DNA of 64,000 nt, from positions 15,008,765 through 15,072,764 of the forward strand of contig CM048840.1 in the NCBI GenBank assembly GCA_026545765.1, in the 5' to 3' direction. The translations under genes and the position numbers were made by a program. Within the stretch, counting starts at the first letter, position 1. Each line of letters opens with the position of its first letter. Below the pieces are notes generated by a model. That model made no database searches, was not told where the DNA came from, and was given only the letters and a program-made list of their open reading frames with translations. This document shows positions 1-11,069 of this stretch, one piece after another. This stretch comes from Plantago major (Eukaryota > Streptophyta > Magnoliopsida > Lamiales > Plantaginaceae).

Positions 1-242
1 CCTTTTAAAGCATATCCATCATGATGAGTCGTACTTTTAAATTTTCTATAGTTAGCATAAAAAAAGATTCAATGATATAGTATTGGATGAAGGACTACCA
101 CCGACACAACGACAAACGTTGTTTACATAAGTTTGACTATTTTATTTTCTCGACTAATTTATTTATTACATAAATTTGTCATCCCTTTTTATTTATTATT
201 AAAATTAAACTATACCGTGGCATCGCCACGGGTAGTACTAGT
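1..242 (+). mobile_element. Helitron 3' terminus (rest lies left of the window)
   Basis: A perfect 7-bp stem (CCGTGGC at 215-221, GCCACGG at 225-231) with a 3-base loop is followed six bases later by CTAG (238-241) and then T. Hairpin plus CTRR before a host T is the known Helitron 3' end. The 5' end was not found, so the element probably begins before base 1; the stretch 1-210 shows no gene. Confidence 0.55.
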
Positions 243-1484
243 AATGAGTATAAGCAATATATGTTTGAAATCTCTAGCTAGTTCTCTAGCTATGACTGGT
301 AAGTGAATGTTAGGCATGCGACTTAAATTGATAATTGTAAACATCAACTGAATTTGAATGGTGAAAAATTATGTTTGAGATAGAGTGAAGATTTTATAGG
401 GTTGCTATATAGGGTGTGTAAGGGTGATGTGATGTGTGTAATTTTTTTAAAATTATTTGGTTGGTTTAAAGTCGTTATAATAAATGAAAAAAATACAGTG
501 AGAGCAAAAACAGTAGGTATAGAGATAAACTAAATAATGAATAGTTGGTGGAGTAAAAACAATTAAAGTTGCATGGTAAACAAGATGAGAAGGACAACTC
601 GATTAAAGTCGAAGTTCAATTGCAATCAAAAGAGTCTCGCATAGAAAATATGTGCATAATTCAAAATATTTATAATTGTGTGTGTGAGAGAGTGATGCAT
701 TTTGATGGCCCATTTTTTTTTTTTTTTTTAGGAAAAGGAAATTATATTGATAATACTCAAATTTCAGTTTCATCAAGATTTTCACAAGGTAAAATCGAAA
801 AACCATAGCTGTCTGACTGACATGACTTACAAATGTGCTAAAATTGTTTTTCCTCCTCCTTTCTTCTTATGACACTAACTAACCATTGCGCCTTCTGTTC
901 ATTAACATAACCGAATTGAATTGACCAAGAATCGAATCTAAATTGTAGTATAAAATATAATTCAGCGAATTGACCGATCTGACGAATCAATTAGTTTGCA
1001 GACAAAGAGAACAAATCCTTATTCAGAATTTCATTCTTGGTTTAATTGAGTAAACAAGTAAAAACTTACCATAAATCCAATCACCATTCAATACCTCATT
1101 TAACACCTTACCACTTTACCCTGATCAAATTTAGAAAAATATTGAAGTACATTTATATTATTGTCAAAACATATCTGCAACATATGTAATTCCATTGACC
1201 CTTCCCAAATTTGAACCATATAGTCTGGAGCAAAATGGGAAAATGTGGAAAAAATTATTAACACATGCCAAAATTATTAGAACAATTAAAATGGTAATGG
1301 TAATTTCTTGTGAATTATTAGTGACTAGTAGAGCAATTGTGGATTCTCAGTCAAAGATTATGAAGATGGAAAAACGTTATAGCTAATTTAACCTTTATTT
1401 GTAATCTTTCCTATAAATAAGGGCCCTTAGATAAGTAAATCAGCAAGAACTTACATCTTACATCATTTTCACAAGTAAAAAAAT
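243..1484. other. Intergenic, promoter side of the GDSL gene
   Basis: No convincing coding sequence. It holds a poly-T run near 714-729 and one copy of the dispersed pentamer-rich repeat (about 901-1020). A TATA-like CTATAAATA lies at about 1411-1419, roughly 70 bases before the ATG at 1485, and fits the GDSL gene promoter. Confidence 0.5.
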
Positions 1485-3052
1485 ATGGTTAATTGCAACT
1501 GGGTGAACAATCTCATTGTTGTTGCATTTTTTGTTTTCGAATTATGCAACGCTATTGATTTGAAGAGTTGCAAATTCGACCAAATTTATTTGCTGGGTGA
1601 CTCTCTAGGTGACACCGGAAACTTTATCCGCGAGACACCAAAGAGCGTATTCGCAAAGCTTCCTTATGGTGAATCATTCCCTGACAAGAAACCAACAGGA
1701 CGATGCTCCGATGGACAACTTATCATTGATTACATTGGTAACACTTTTTCTTTATGAGATCGATCTCACATTCTTACAATCGTGCAAAAATGAATGATAT
1801 GTCAACTAAACAATTTTGAAGTTATCCACACCAAATTAGAATAATTTAACTTCAAACTTCTTGCCACGGCTAAACAATGACGAGGGAGTAACTGTTTTGT
1901 TTTTAAATGAATTTGTAGCGGTGTCATCTGGTCTACCATTTGTCCCTCCGTACAAAGATCTAAGCGCGGACACTAGGCACGGTGATAACTTCGCAACTGC
2001 TGGTGCTACCGCCCTAACCGGCCAAATGCTGGCAGCCAAGAAGGTCACACCGGTATACACATGGACTTCTCTTGACGAACAATTGGGTTTCATGTTCACA
2101 CATTTCAATTCTATTTGTTTAAGAGGTAAATAAAGTTTTAATTCTTTGCCTAATTTTATCATCCTTTTCCAAAGAGATTTATTTTGGTAAATGAGATTGA
2201 ATTAAACGTTCATTTTTTCACTCAAGATTGCAAGGAAATACTTAAATCTGCCCTATTCTTGGTTGGTGAATTTGGCTTCAACGACTACAGTTTCGCGTTA
2301 CTTCAAGGCAAGTCACTCCAAGACACAAGAAGTTTGGTTCCTGATGTGGTCTTACAGATCCAAAAGGGTGTAAGAGTAAGTTCATTCGCTTTTTAAAGTT
2401 CCATTTATTAAACCTTTCTTATTCCATACATCAACTTTATATTTTGTACTAACTCAATTGATATAATTTGTTTGATCCTGTATAGACTGTCATTGGATAT
2501 GGAGCAGTCAAGATAGTTGTGCCAGGGATATTCCCTCTTGGTTGTTTCCCAGTTCATCTCACAAAATTTCCAAGCAATAAAACCGAATATGATGAATATG
2601 GTTGCTTGAAATCTCTGAACAAATTGTCAACCTATCACAACCAACAATTGGGTGCAGCAATCGCAGAGGTGCAAAAGGAGAATAACAATGTGACAATTGT
2701 CTATGGCGACTACTACAACGCTTACATTTCATTACTAACCAACGCGAAAAAATCAGGCAAGTATATTATTCGTCAAAATAAGAGTATCACATACTATTTT
2801 CGTAGTACATTATAATCACATTTGAGTTATGCAGGTTCGGATATCAAGAACATGGAACAAGCATGTTGCGGAACAGGAGGAAAGTATAATTTCGACTCGA
2901 ATAAAATGTGCGGATATAGCGGTGCTTCTATATGTGCCATTCCCGAAACGTACATCCATTGGGATGGTTTGCATTTGACTCAACGAGCTCACAAAGAGAT
3001 TGCTCAATCCTTCATAGATAGTTTTGTACCAAAGCTCAAATGTGATGCTTGA
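1485..3052 (+). CDS. GDSL esterase/lipase (SGNH hydrolase), 365 aa, five exons
   Basis: Secreted SGNH-type ester hydrolase of the large plant GDSL family, closest in style to acetylajmalan-esterase-like members; the natural substrate cannot be told. Exons inferred by reading-frame continuity: 1485-1737, 1919-2125, 2227-2375, 2486-2756, 2835-3052 (1098 nt). Residues 1-24 form a signal peptide ending near CNAID. Block I is GDSLGDTGN with the nucleophile Ser, a GEFGFNDY block supplies the G-x-N-D oxyanion residues, and DGLHLTQ near the C-terminus gives the Asp-x-x-His pair, so the catalytic set is complete. ACCGTGG sits in block IV. Length and five-exon layout are normal for the family. Intron 4 must start with GC (2757), inside AG|GCAAGT, because any GT donor nearby breaks the frame; all other introns are GT-AG. 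An expressed, functional enzyme is likely. Confidence 0.9.
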
Positions 3053-3598
3053 TTAATCAGTTAAACTTTGTATCACTTCTCTTCATTCTAGCACAAGAAA
3101 CGATTAATTCTCGAAAATTTATACTTCAATTTAATTCAACAGTTTCTTCATATAGAATGAGGCTATTACTATTTATAACTATTTCATGATATTTCGTTCA
3201 GTGTACGCTTTTTTCTATAGCTCCACAACTGTTGAGACCGGAGTGAACTTTTGAAAAGGTTACGAGTCAAAGTTAATAGTTCTTTCTTATGAAACAAACC
3301 GGAGTTTTTATATGGCAAACAAGATCCGGATTTTATTAGAACTTTAGTTGTATTCCAAACGTCGACGTGAGCCCTAACCCGAGTTAGTAAACCCGAGTCA
3401 AACCAAGTAGCTGCCACGCAGAGAAAATATTGCCACCTGACTGCTCTTTAATGCTGCTACTACTCTACTGTAAACTTTCTCTGCATTTCGTTCGGAAAAA
3501 AATCAGTTTCAGTTGTGAAATCCTAAGAATCACAATCAGAGCTCAGCAATTTTGAGCTCAAATAAGTTTCGTGCTTCTTTCGTCTGCTACTGCTAGCT
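3053..3598. other. Intergenic spacer between GDSL and EMSY-like genes
   Basis: About 545 bases holding the 3' UTR of the GDSL gene and the promoter and 5' UTR of the next gene (both plus strand). No protein-coding or RNA gene was recognised. Confidence 0.5.
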
Positions 3599-6500
3599 AT
3601 GGATTACGGTCCGTTTGGCCATGGTGGTGAGTAATTTGCTTTAACCACCTTCAATGTCTTCGACTTTACCGAGCAATTTCCTAGTTCTCCTTTTATTGCT
3701 TTGTTGTTTTAGGTTTTTCGAGTGAATTTTGGTTCAAAATTGTGTGAATAGTTGTATGCGTTACCACTGCTGTCAGCTGCATTCTTGTGTATCGAGTTTG
3801 TGTCCGTACAGCTAGGGTTTATGTTACCCAAGTTTTACTCAAGTTTCGTGCTCAGTATGCTTTATTGCAGTCGTTGTTTTAATTTTTATTATTGAACGTG
3901 AAATGCAGGTTGCGTGAGTAAAGGCTTGTTTGGCTTCTCTGTGTGTGAAACTTGTAGAGCCACAACTAATTTCATCGACGTTTAATGGATTTTGACTAGT
4001 TTAGTGAGTTGGTATGATTTAGTTAAGGAAAGTGAGGGTAATGTGTATCAATGGTTTCGTAGAATGTCTATATTAGTCGTCGTTGCTAGTTGCTATTGCC
4101 TACTGGTGTTTTCTTCGGATTTTTATGGAAGATTGTTTGTCAATGAAGAAATGGTTGGTTTTCATTTCGATTGTGTATTGGTGGGAACCGTTTGTTTTGT
4201 TGGTTAATATCATGTATTGCAGGGTTATGATGTTTCTTTTTGTAAGTTTGATGGCATTGCATACCAAGTTATTATTCTCTCGTGTTCGGTGCACAGGACT
4301 GGATAATGATTGCATCCCTACACCTCGAAGTAGAATTTCGAGAGGCAGTCATACTTCAGTTCAATCAGTTGATGAAAGGAACCTGGGTTCTAACTCATCC
4401 CCCAGTATGCAGTATGGTTCTGACGTGAATGCTAGTATTCGCCAGCTTGAGCTGGAAGCATATGGTTCAGTTCTAAGAGCCTTTAAAGCTCAAGATGACA
4501 ACATTACTTGGGTATAATTATTATATTGACTGTATTAATCTAACATTGTATATTATATTTGTTTTATCAGGTCAAATGACTGCTCTATGACACATTTTTT
4601 TATTTGTATTTTTCAGGATAAGGAAGGTTTAATAACTGAGCTGAGAAAAGAGTTAAAATTATCATATGAAGAGCACAAGGACATCCTCAGTGGGGTTAAT
4701 GCTGATGATACACTCCAAAGAATAAGGTTTTTTTTTTCTTTTTTTTCTTTCAAAATACCTGAGAGGCCCCATGTTTTTTCTATTGTTTCCTGTTGTGGGT
4801 ACCCAATGTCTTGAAATACTGCCAGGGACTGGAGACAGTCAGGTAGGCTTCAACCTGTAATACGGACCACCAGTCTAGCCGTCCATGACTCGATTACCCG
4901 TCCTTCACTTCCTGCTTTGCGTAAGAAACAGAAGACAGCTTCCTCATTGCCTTTCCAATCCTTTGGCGGTCTGTCTCCTCCGTTCCAACCACAGGCAATG
5001 TCTATCACAAACCAGCTATCTCTGTCTGCTGCAAGGAGTGGATATATTACTGGAGCAACAGACAAATATCCGAAACCTGTTAGTATTATCATTTTTCCTT
5101 GGAAGAACTATAGGCCAACAATGAACAAGCCCCTGTTCCATTGTTCTATTTCTATCATATATCAATGTAAAATTGTCTAAATTGGTGGTATGTGTAATTA
5201 TGGGGAAACAACATGGAGGTGCCTAAAAGGGTATAATTGTTATTGATTAAGTTACAAGGGTGTAGATTTCAGCCACCCTTTTAAGTTTAGTTCCCTTGCA
5301 CATTCTGATACTGAGAGACAGTTATATTCTCTTCAGATGCTGCCTGGCACATATTCAATGTCCTATTCCTCTGGCCCTTTGGGACGAGGTCAGTTTGGTA
5401 ACCACATGCCTTCTCGTGGTCTTGCTAATGAACCCACAGAGAGTGTTACGTTAGATCCACTTGTTGGAAGGAAAGTACGGACTAGATGGCCAGCTGATAA
5501 CAACTTCTACGAAGCTGTCATAGCTGAATATAATGCAGCTGAGGTACATCTATATTTTGCTGATTCTGAAATTTAGTTAATGTTTTGGTCTTGAAGTGTT
5601 CATGTTGGCTTCCAGGACCGGCATGCTCTTGTTTATGATATGGGCACTCAAAGTGAGACATGGGAGTGGGTTAACCTGTCCGAGGTAGATACTCACCTTA
5701 TTTTCCTTTCATTTGCACTTGATTTATAATATTAATATTAATCACTCACAATTTAAAGATTTTACCAGCATTCTCAGATGTTAGTTAACTATGGATGCAT
5801 TTTTTAATGTTGGACACTTCAAATAAAGTCTAGTCATTAAAAATGTAAAAATTCACTTAACAGCTTTTGTGATAATGATTGGCTTTGGAATTTTCCTTGT
5901 ACATTACCACCTTTGAACTAACTTCACTGGAGTTATGGAGAAATGACTTGTCAATACCATCTGTTTATCGGGCATCACTATTTGTATTGCAGTTCTCATC
6001 CCTGCTTTCTCACTGGACTATTATTTCATTTCCGGAATGTCTAAATTAATGTTTATGCTTAAATGTATTCCTTGATAAGTTTACTCCGTGGCCCGTTCTT
6101 AAGTATATTTGTGAAAGCTATGTGGTTCGTTTTATATGCTAATTCTACATCTCTGCAGATTGCTCCCGAGGATATAAGATGGGAAAGTGGAGATCCTCGA
6201 GTTTCACACCGCGAAGGTTATCATGGACCAGGTCATTCTATGAATCACCCTGTTCGACAAAATAACGCCCCAGGTGTTGGAAGAGGCAGGGGAGTGCCAT
6301 TAGGTCAATCAAGGAAGGACTTTCTACCACCGTTAGCTGGCATCGGAAAGAATAGAGTTAAGAGATCTGATGACATTAACTTACTTGATACTACTTTTGT
6401 TATTAGGGAGGTAAGCATCAATCAGTTAGGTGTTACATATATGGAATTGCTACTTAATGCTGACTGGTAGAACTTTGGCAGGTGGAGAGGGTTTTTAGTA

Positions 6501-6718
6501 CAAGTAACACGCCTGCGCCGGTGAGAAAGAGGGCAAAGAAATTACTTGAGGTTTGGACTGCACATAAAAAAACACAGTATTATCTGTCTATTTAGACTTC
6601 CACACAGACCAGCTTTATGTGTTTCTTTTTATCTATGCAGGATCATGAAGAATCGCTTGTGGTGGCCATTTCAAGGATTGATGAATTAAATGATGGTGAT
6701 AGTCTGATAGACAGATAG
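3599..6718 (+). CDS. EML: EMSY-like protein (ENT + Agenet/Tudor), 426 aa, nine exons
   Basis: Nuclear chromatin-associated protein of the plant EMSY-LIKE group, which in Arabidopsis acts in immunity and seed development and binds modified histones through its Tudor fold. Exons: 3599-3626, 4297-4511, 4617-4726, 4826-5078, 5337-5543, 5616-5684, 6159-6410, 6482-6550, 6641-6718; all are GT-AG and keep one frame (1281 nt). The short first exon gives MDYGPFGHG. The ENT domain starts at [16 protein letters not shown] (about residue 59) and runs through [12 protein letters not shown] to TLQRIR. The Agenet/Tudor part begins at [14 protein letters not shown] and continues with [11 protein letters not shown] and [19 protein letters not shown] short C-terminal stretch [17 protein letters not shown] resembles the coiled coil of the family. 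The stop at 6716-6718 is followed at 6721 by a possible 3' UTR intron (to 7133). Family call is firm; which EML paralogue is not. Confidence 0.9.
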
Positions 6719-8190
6719 AGGTATGTTTTTGCTCTACCCAGTTCCATTGGAGCTAGTCACACAAAGATACCTCTGTTTTAATAAAGTGAACTTGCTAGTT
6801 TAGTTTATATATTTTTGAAAATAAGAAGAAAATATACATGGAATTTTGTGGAGAAGAAGCTGCACATAATATCCATGTTGAAAGCACCCCTCATCACCTC
6901 ATGTTGTCACAGAACAATCCTATTTGGTGCACAAACCCAGCCAATTGATCGCTTAATCTTGTACTTTCTTGCTCCTTTAGTAAAATTACAAGGGTGTAAA
7001 TGGTCTATTAGCAGAATTGAAAAGTGTTTCTGGTCTGTTTATCAGAGTGAACATTGTGGTTCAAACTTCCAAGTAAAATCTTAAAGGCAGCTATTTTTGA
7101 AGCTATTGTCATCTTGGTAATTATTTATGACAGGTGAAGGGTTCTTGCACAGACAGGTAACGGAGACGGTGTAGATGGAGGCAAATGGATGGGAAGGATC
7201 TAATTAGGTTTTGATTAGCCAGCAGGTATAATGGTTTTGGATGTCAGTGTATGTAAGCTGGTAAGAATATGGTAAAAATCCATCAGACTGATCTAGGAAC
7301 TACTACCATGATGAATATTGATGATGGTATAGTAGCAGTTCAGAAATTTTGCTCAGTACTGAGGCCAGTCTGGGACTCTTGCAACAACTATATATTATAC
7401 TCCGCACCATGACCAGGGAAACGAGGTTAAATTCGTCACCAGCTAGTGCTGTAACATTGATTCATCCTATTAATTAAACCATATTAAACCTGGACGACCT
7501 TCTACCGCTTTTTTTTTAATCAATCATCAACATTTGACTTGGTGGTGGGATTTGTTTACGGCAGTATGGTATGGTAAACTCCTAGTAACTACTTATATCA
7601 TATAGAAGTACATTTTATGATGGATTTAAATTTAACCCACCCAAGTGAACAAGCTCAATCGAATACCACCCACCAACTTTGCTATAATTGGTTGAACTCT
7701 TCTATTCTCCACACACCATTTAAATTTTAGGAATAATTATAAATTAGTTTAACTTTTAAAAACTTCTTACACTTTATTTATACATAAAAAAAAAACTTAA
7801 TACAAATTGGTGATAAACTTAATACAAATTAGCGATTTTATTATTTTTAGTAAATTTGAAATTAAATACACCATTATTGATAAAAATCAAACCCTTATTT
7901 ATAGAAAATTAAATCAAAACACTAATTCAAAATACTCATTATCAACACGTTCATATGTCATGCGCCAATTGAAACAAACAAACATCTGCTAATTTGCTAA
8001 TTGATACAAGCATTATCATCACAATAATCAACCTTCTAGCTTCCTACATCCTCCATTATCATGGTTTTTTTTGTTCATGTTTTCTTATTGATATCATACA
8101 TCCTTAACTTAATTCGAGTGGCATGTGTTCAATTAATGGGTTGCATTGAGTTATTTTTCTTTTTCCTCATTAAAATTGGGGTGCTTTCTT
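6719..8190. other. 3' UTR of the EMSY-like gene and gene-free spacer
   Basis: 6719-7450 probably holds spliced 3' UTR (possible donor GTATGT at 6721, possible acceptor CAG at 7131-7133). Beyond that the DNA is AT-rich with no recognisable gene. Confidence 0.4.
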
Positions 8191-8733
8191 AAGGCTATCT
8201 CCAAGCTATTCTGCTATAACTTCCGTTAGCATTCCATAACTCACTTTACAACTCACTGCAATTCTCTACTCCAACAGTGAGGTCCAAACCTATTTTATTT
8301 TAACATTTTCTTTCAAACTTAATTTTTCATTTCTTTTTCTTTTTTCATTTCCTTTTAAACTTTATTCTTGAATTGATTTTAAATGTTGTTAGTTAATTAT
8401 AAAAAAAATCACACTAATTGTTTTTAAATATATTACTTGAAAATATACTTGAAATTTAAAAAAAAAATATATTACTTATAATTTAAGTTTGAATAATTAA
8501 AAAAAATTGAAATACAAGCGAAAATTAAAATAAAAGGAATAATTTAGTTAAAAGCGAGTGAAAACAGAAGAGAAGAACAAAATCGGTTCAGCAAAAAAGC
8601 AACAAACAATTAAAACAAAAAGAGAAAAGAAAAAAAATAAAAAAAGGAAAAAGTTGAAATAGCTGGGCGTCATTGGTCGACTCATTTCGACCAAGTCGAA
8701 AGTTGCAACTCAGCTGGAGACCGCCTAATATGG
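8191..8733. mobile_element. Possible MITE with short similar ends
   Basis: The left edge GGCTATCTCCAAGCT and the reverse complement of the right edge, GGCGGTCTCCAGCT, look like a short imperfect terminal inverted repeat around AT-rich non-coding DNA. The stretch also contains a GGTCGAC / GTCGACTC-type palindromic patch near 8675. No target duplication could be fixed, so this is tentative. Confidence 0.3.
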
Positions 8734-9548
8734 TGTTTGATGCTTGTTGTTATAAATAAAGTAGTATAATAGGTTACTTGTTGGCGCGTGGAGGACTAAA
8801 ATTGGATCTCAATTTTGTCCAATTACAGTACAATTCTGCAGAAAATGGTGAACAATCGTAGCCTCACCAACACGAGCGCGTGGGTTTCACTCTTTGTCTT
8901 TGTCCTTTACGAAAAATCCTCTGTTATATTTCTCTTTGTCCACTTCCTCTTCCTTTTCTGTTTCGTTTTCATCTGTCATATAGATCCGGATCAGAAGTAA
9001 GACGACGTTTCTTCTCCGACAACTGCTCGTCGTAATATTCATCCCCGTGCAGCTCTTCCGTCTTGCTGAAAAACAATCTCCTCTTCCATTCCCATCATCG
9101 GCCTCACTACTCCTAAATCCAATTAATCAACAATGAATGAAACATCAATTGACACCCTTCAAATCAAAATTCAATGAAATAAATAGTTACAAGTCGAAAA
9201 AACAGAGACACTATTCCCTAGAAACAACATGTTGTTGTTACACAAAGAATCGAAGAATATTAGACACGATTCCATCACATCCTTCTCCGATCGGAATTAT
9301 CACTCAGCCAAACTGGCCCAAACATACACCAGAGGCGTATGTGTAATTGATGGTAACATAGGTACCAAAACTGAGATTGGTGAGTGAAGCTGTGATTTAG
9401 GCCGGCTGAAAATGGAAGTGAAAACATGAACGGACTATCATAGTTCCCTACTCCCCATATTTTTGCTCTGATTGTTCCAAAGTGATGTTGAAGACATCCA
9501 CGTGTTGTTGTGCAGTGCAAATGGGTGGTGGGTCCTGCAGTTATATAC
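8734..9548. other. Gene-free spacer
   Basis: Short open frames on both strands here lack any family motif, codon bias or plausible exon borders. Nothing further seen. Confidence 0.35.
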
Positions 9549-9550
9549 TA

Positions 9551-9792
9551 CTCCCTCCGACCAAATGTCTCATTTTGAATTTTTACAGTCAACATTTTTC
9601 AACTTTGACCACGATTTAATTTTAAACCGTAAATGTAAAATGTTCAATTAAATTATATAATTAAAATTTTGGAAGTAAAGTTTCATTATATGATTTAATT
9701 GAACATTTTACATTTACGATTTAGGATTAAATCGTAGTCAAAGTTGAAAATGTTGATTGCAAAAAGTTAAAATGTGACATTTGATAATAAAC
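9551..9792. mobile_element. Stowaway-like MITE (near-palindromic)
   Basis: Begins CTCCCTCCGACC right after TA and folds back on itself over nearly its full length: the motif CAACTTTGACCACGATTTAA on the left is matched by its complement on the right (CGTAGTCAAAGTTG). The right edge is eroded. The CTCCCTCC terminus and TA target are those of plant Stowaway (Tc1/mariner) elements. Confidence 0.75.
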
Positions 9793-10341
9793 TACTAGAA
9801 AGTCCTTCAATTCATTTTAAATTTAATTACCTCCAATATTTCAAGATCATTACTAAGTTTTAAAGTAGTGTAAATTTGTAAAGTAGTTTTACTTCCTTTT
9901 ACTCTCTTTGCATAACCAAGGAAATATTTGCAGTCAATTTTAGATTTCTATGGAATTTGGTTTGACATTATTAGGAAAGAAAGATTGATGAGTGAACTTG
10001 TTATGTAACGTTGGATGGTACATGGTTAGGTTATGCTCTCCTCATCTGAAAAATCATTAATTTCAATTCAGTTCTGCTTAATTATTTTTATAATATAAAT
10101 AAATTCAGATCAGTTCAGTTAAGACAAAGAGAACAGAGCCTAAGGCACACAGAAGTATACTATTTGCCTTAACCATGCAATAAACTTGATAGAAATTAAA
10201 GTAAGAATGCAAATGATCCATAGTATGAAGACTCTTATATATTTCATGTTACAACACTTATATATAGAAATTATGTATATATAACATGTTTCAATTTTCA
10301 CTAGACAAAAAAGTCTTTGATGACTTGCTCATATATCGCAG

Positions 10342-10372
10342 TAACACGTGTAGCGTGTTATCCAAATTCTAG
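10342..10372 (+). mobile_element. Helitron 3' terminus
   Basis: TAACACG (10342-10348) and CGTGTTA (10354-10360) form a perfect 7-bp stem, followed eight bases later by CTAG (10369-10372) and a T. This is the Helitron 3' signature; the 5' end to the left was not identified. Confidence 0.5.
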
Positions 10373-10373
10373 T

Positions 10374-10618
10374 AACTAATATGATACTTGTTTCGTTTTG
10401 GATGCTTGTATTATATGATGCTTGTAATTTAATGCTAAATGATTATTGCAGTACTAATATGATGTTTGTTTCGTTTTGAATGTTTGTATTATATGATGCT
10501 TGTAATGTAATGCTAAATGATACTTGCAGTACTAATATGATGTTTGTTTCGTATTAGATGATGCTTGTAATATAACACTAAATGATGATTGTAATATAAT
10601 GCTAAATGATGCTTGCAG
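10374..10618. repeat. Imperfect tandem repeat, about 75-85 bp, three units
   Basis: Units start at about 10374, 10453 and 10533 with a shared core ACTAATATGATGTTTGTTTC, then TTGTATTATATGATGCTTG, then TAATGCTAAATGAT and TGCAG. The third unit is rearranged. It abuts the Helitron-like terminus at 10372. Confidence 0.75.
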
Positions 10619-10880
10619 TTAAATGCTGGTAAATGAGGGCGATCGTTTATTTTAATGGTGCTTGACTAATCTTAAAAAACTAAATTTAAACAGATTATAA
10701 TAGATGATTAGATGATTGAAAATTAATTTTGATTATTAAATATACTATATTAAGTATTTAGTTAGAGTGCATATCTTTGGAATTAGATATATAGACATTA
10801 ATGAGTAGGAAAGATGTGGGAATGACATTAATTTTTTATTGTCCATTTTATATTCTACTTACTATTTAATATTTCATTTC

Positions 10881-11065
10881 ATTTTTTTTTTTTGAGATAC
10901 AATATTAAAATTACAATATTATGCTATCATGAATAATCAATCTCTAATCATCACATCAATGATTATCTATACGAAGAAATAAATCACCCATTTCGGAGAT
11001 CGAACCCGTGACCTCTTGGGTAAGGGGTGTCTCAGCTTGCCAGTCGGCTACAAACGTTTTGACTA
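10881..11065 (-). mobile_element. tRNA-derived SINE
   Basis: Read on the minus strand, an A-box-like TAGCCGACTGG is followed at a suitable spacing by GGTTCGATCTCC, a good pol III B box, then about 115 bases of AT-rich body and a run of 12-13 A at the 3' end (the T run at 10881-10893 on the plus strand). Internal split promoter, short length and poly-A tail are diagnostic of plant SINEs. Flanking target duplications are not obvious. Confidence 0.65.
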
Positions 11066-11069
11066 GAGA

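Noticed and set aside
5337..5576. Stand-alone ORF starting at [10 protein letters not shown]
   Set aside because: It is exon 5 of the EMSY-like gene plus read-through into the following intron.
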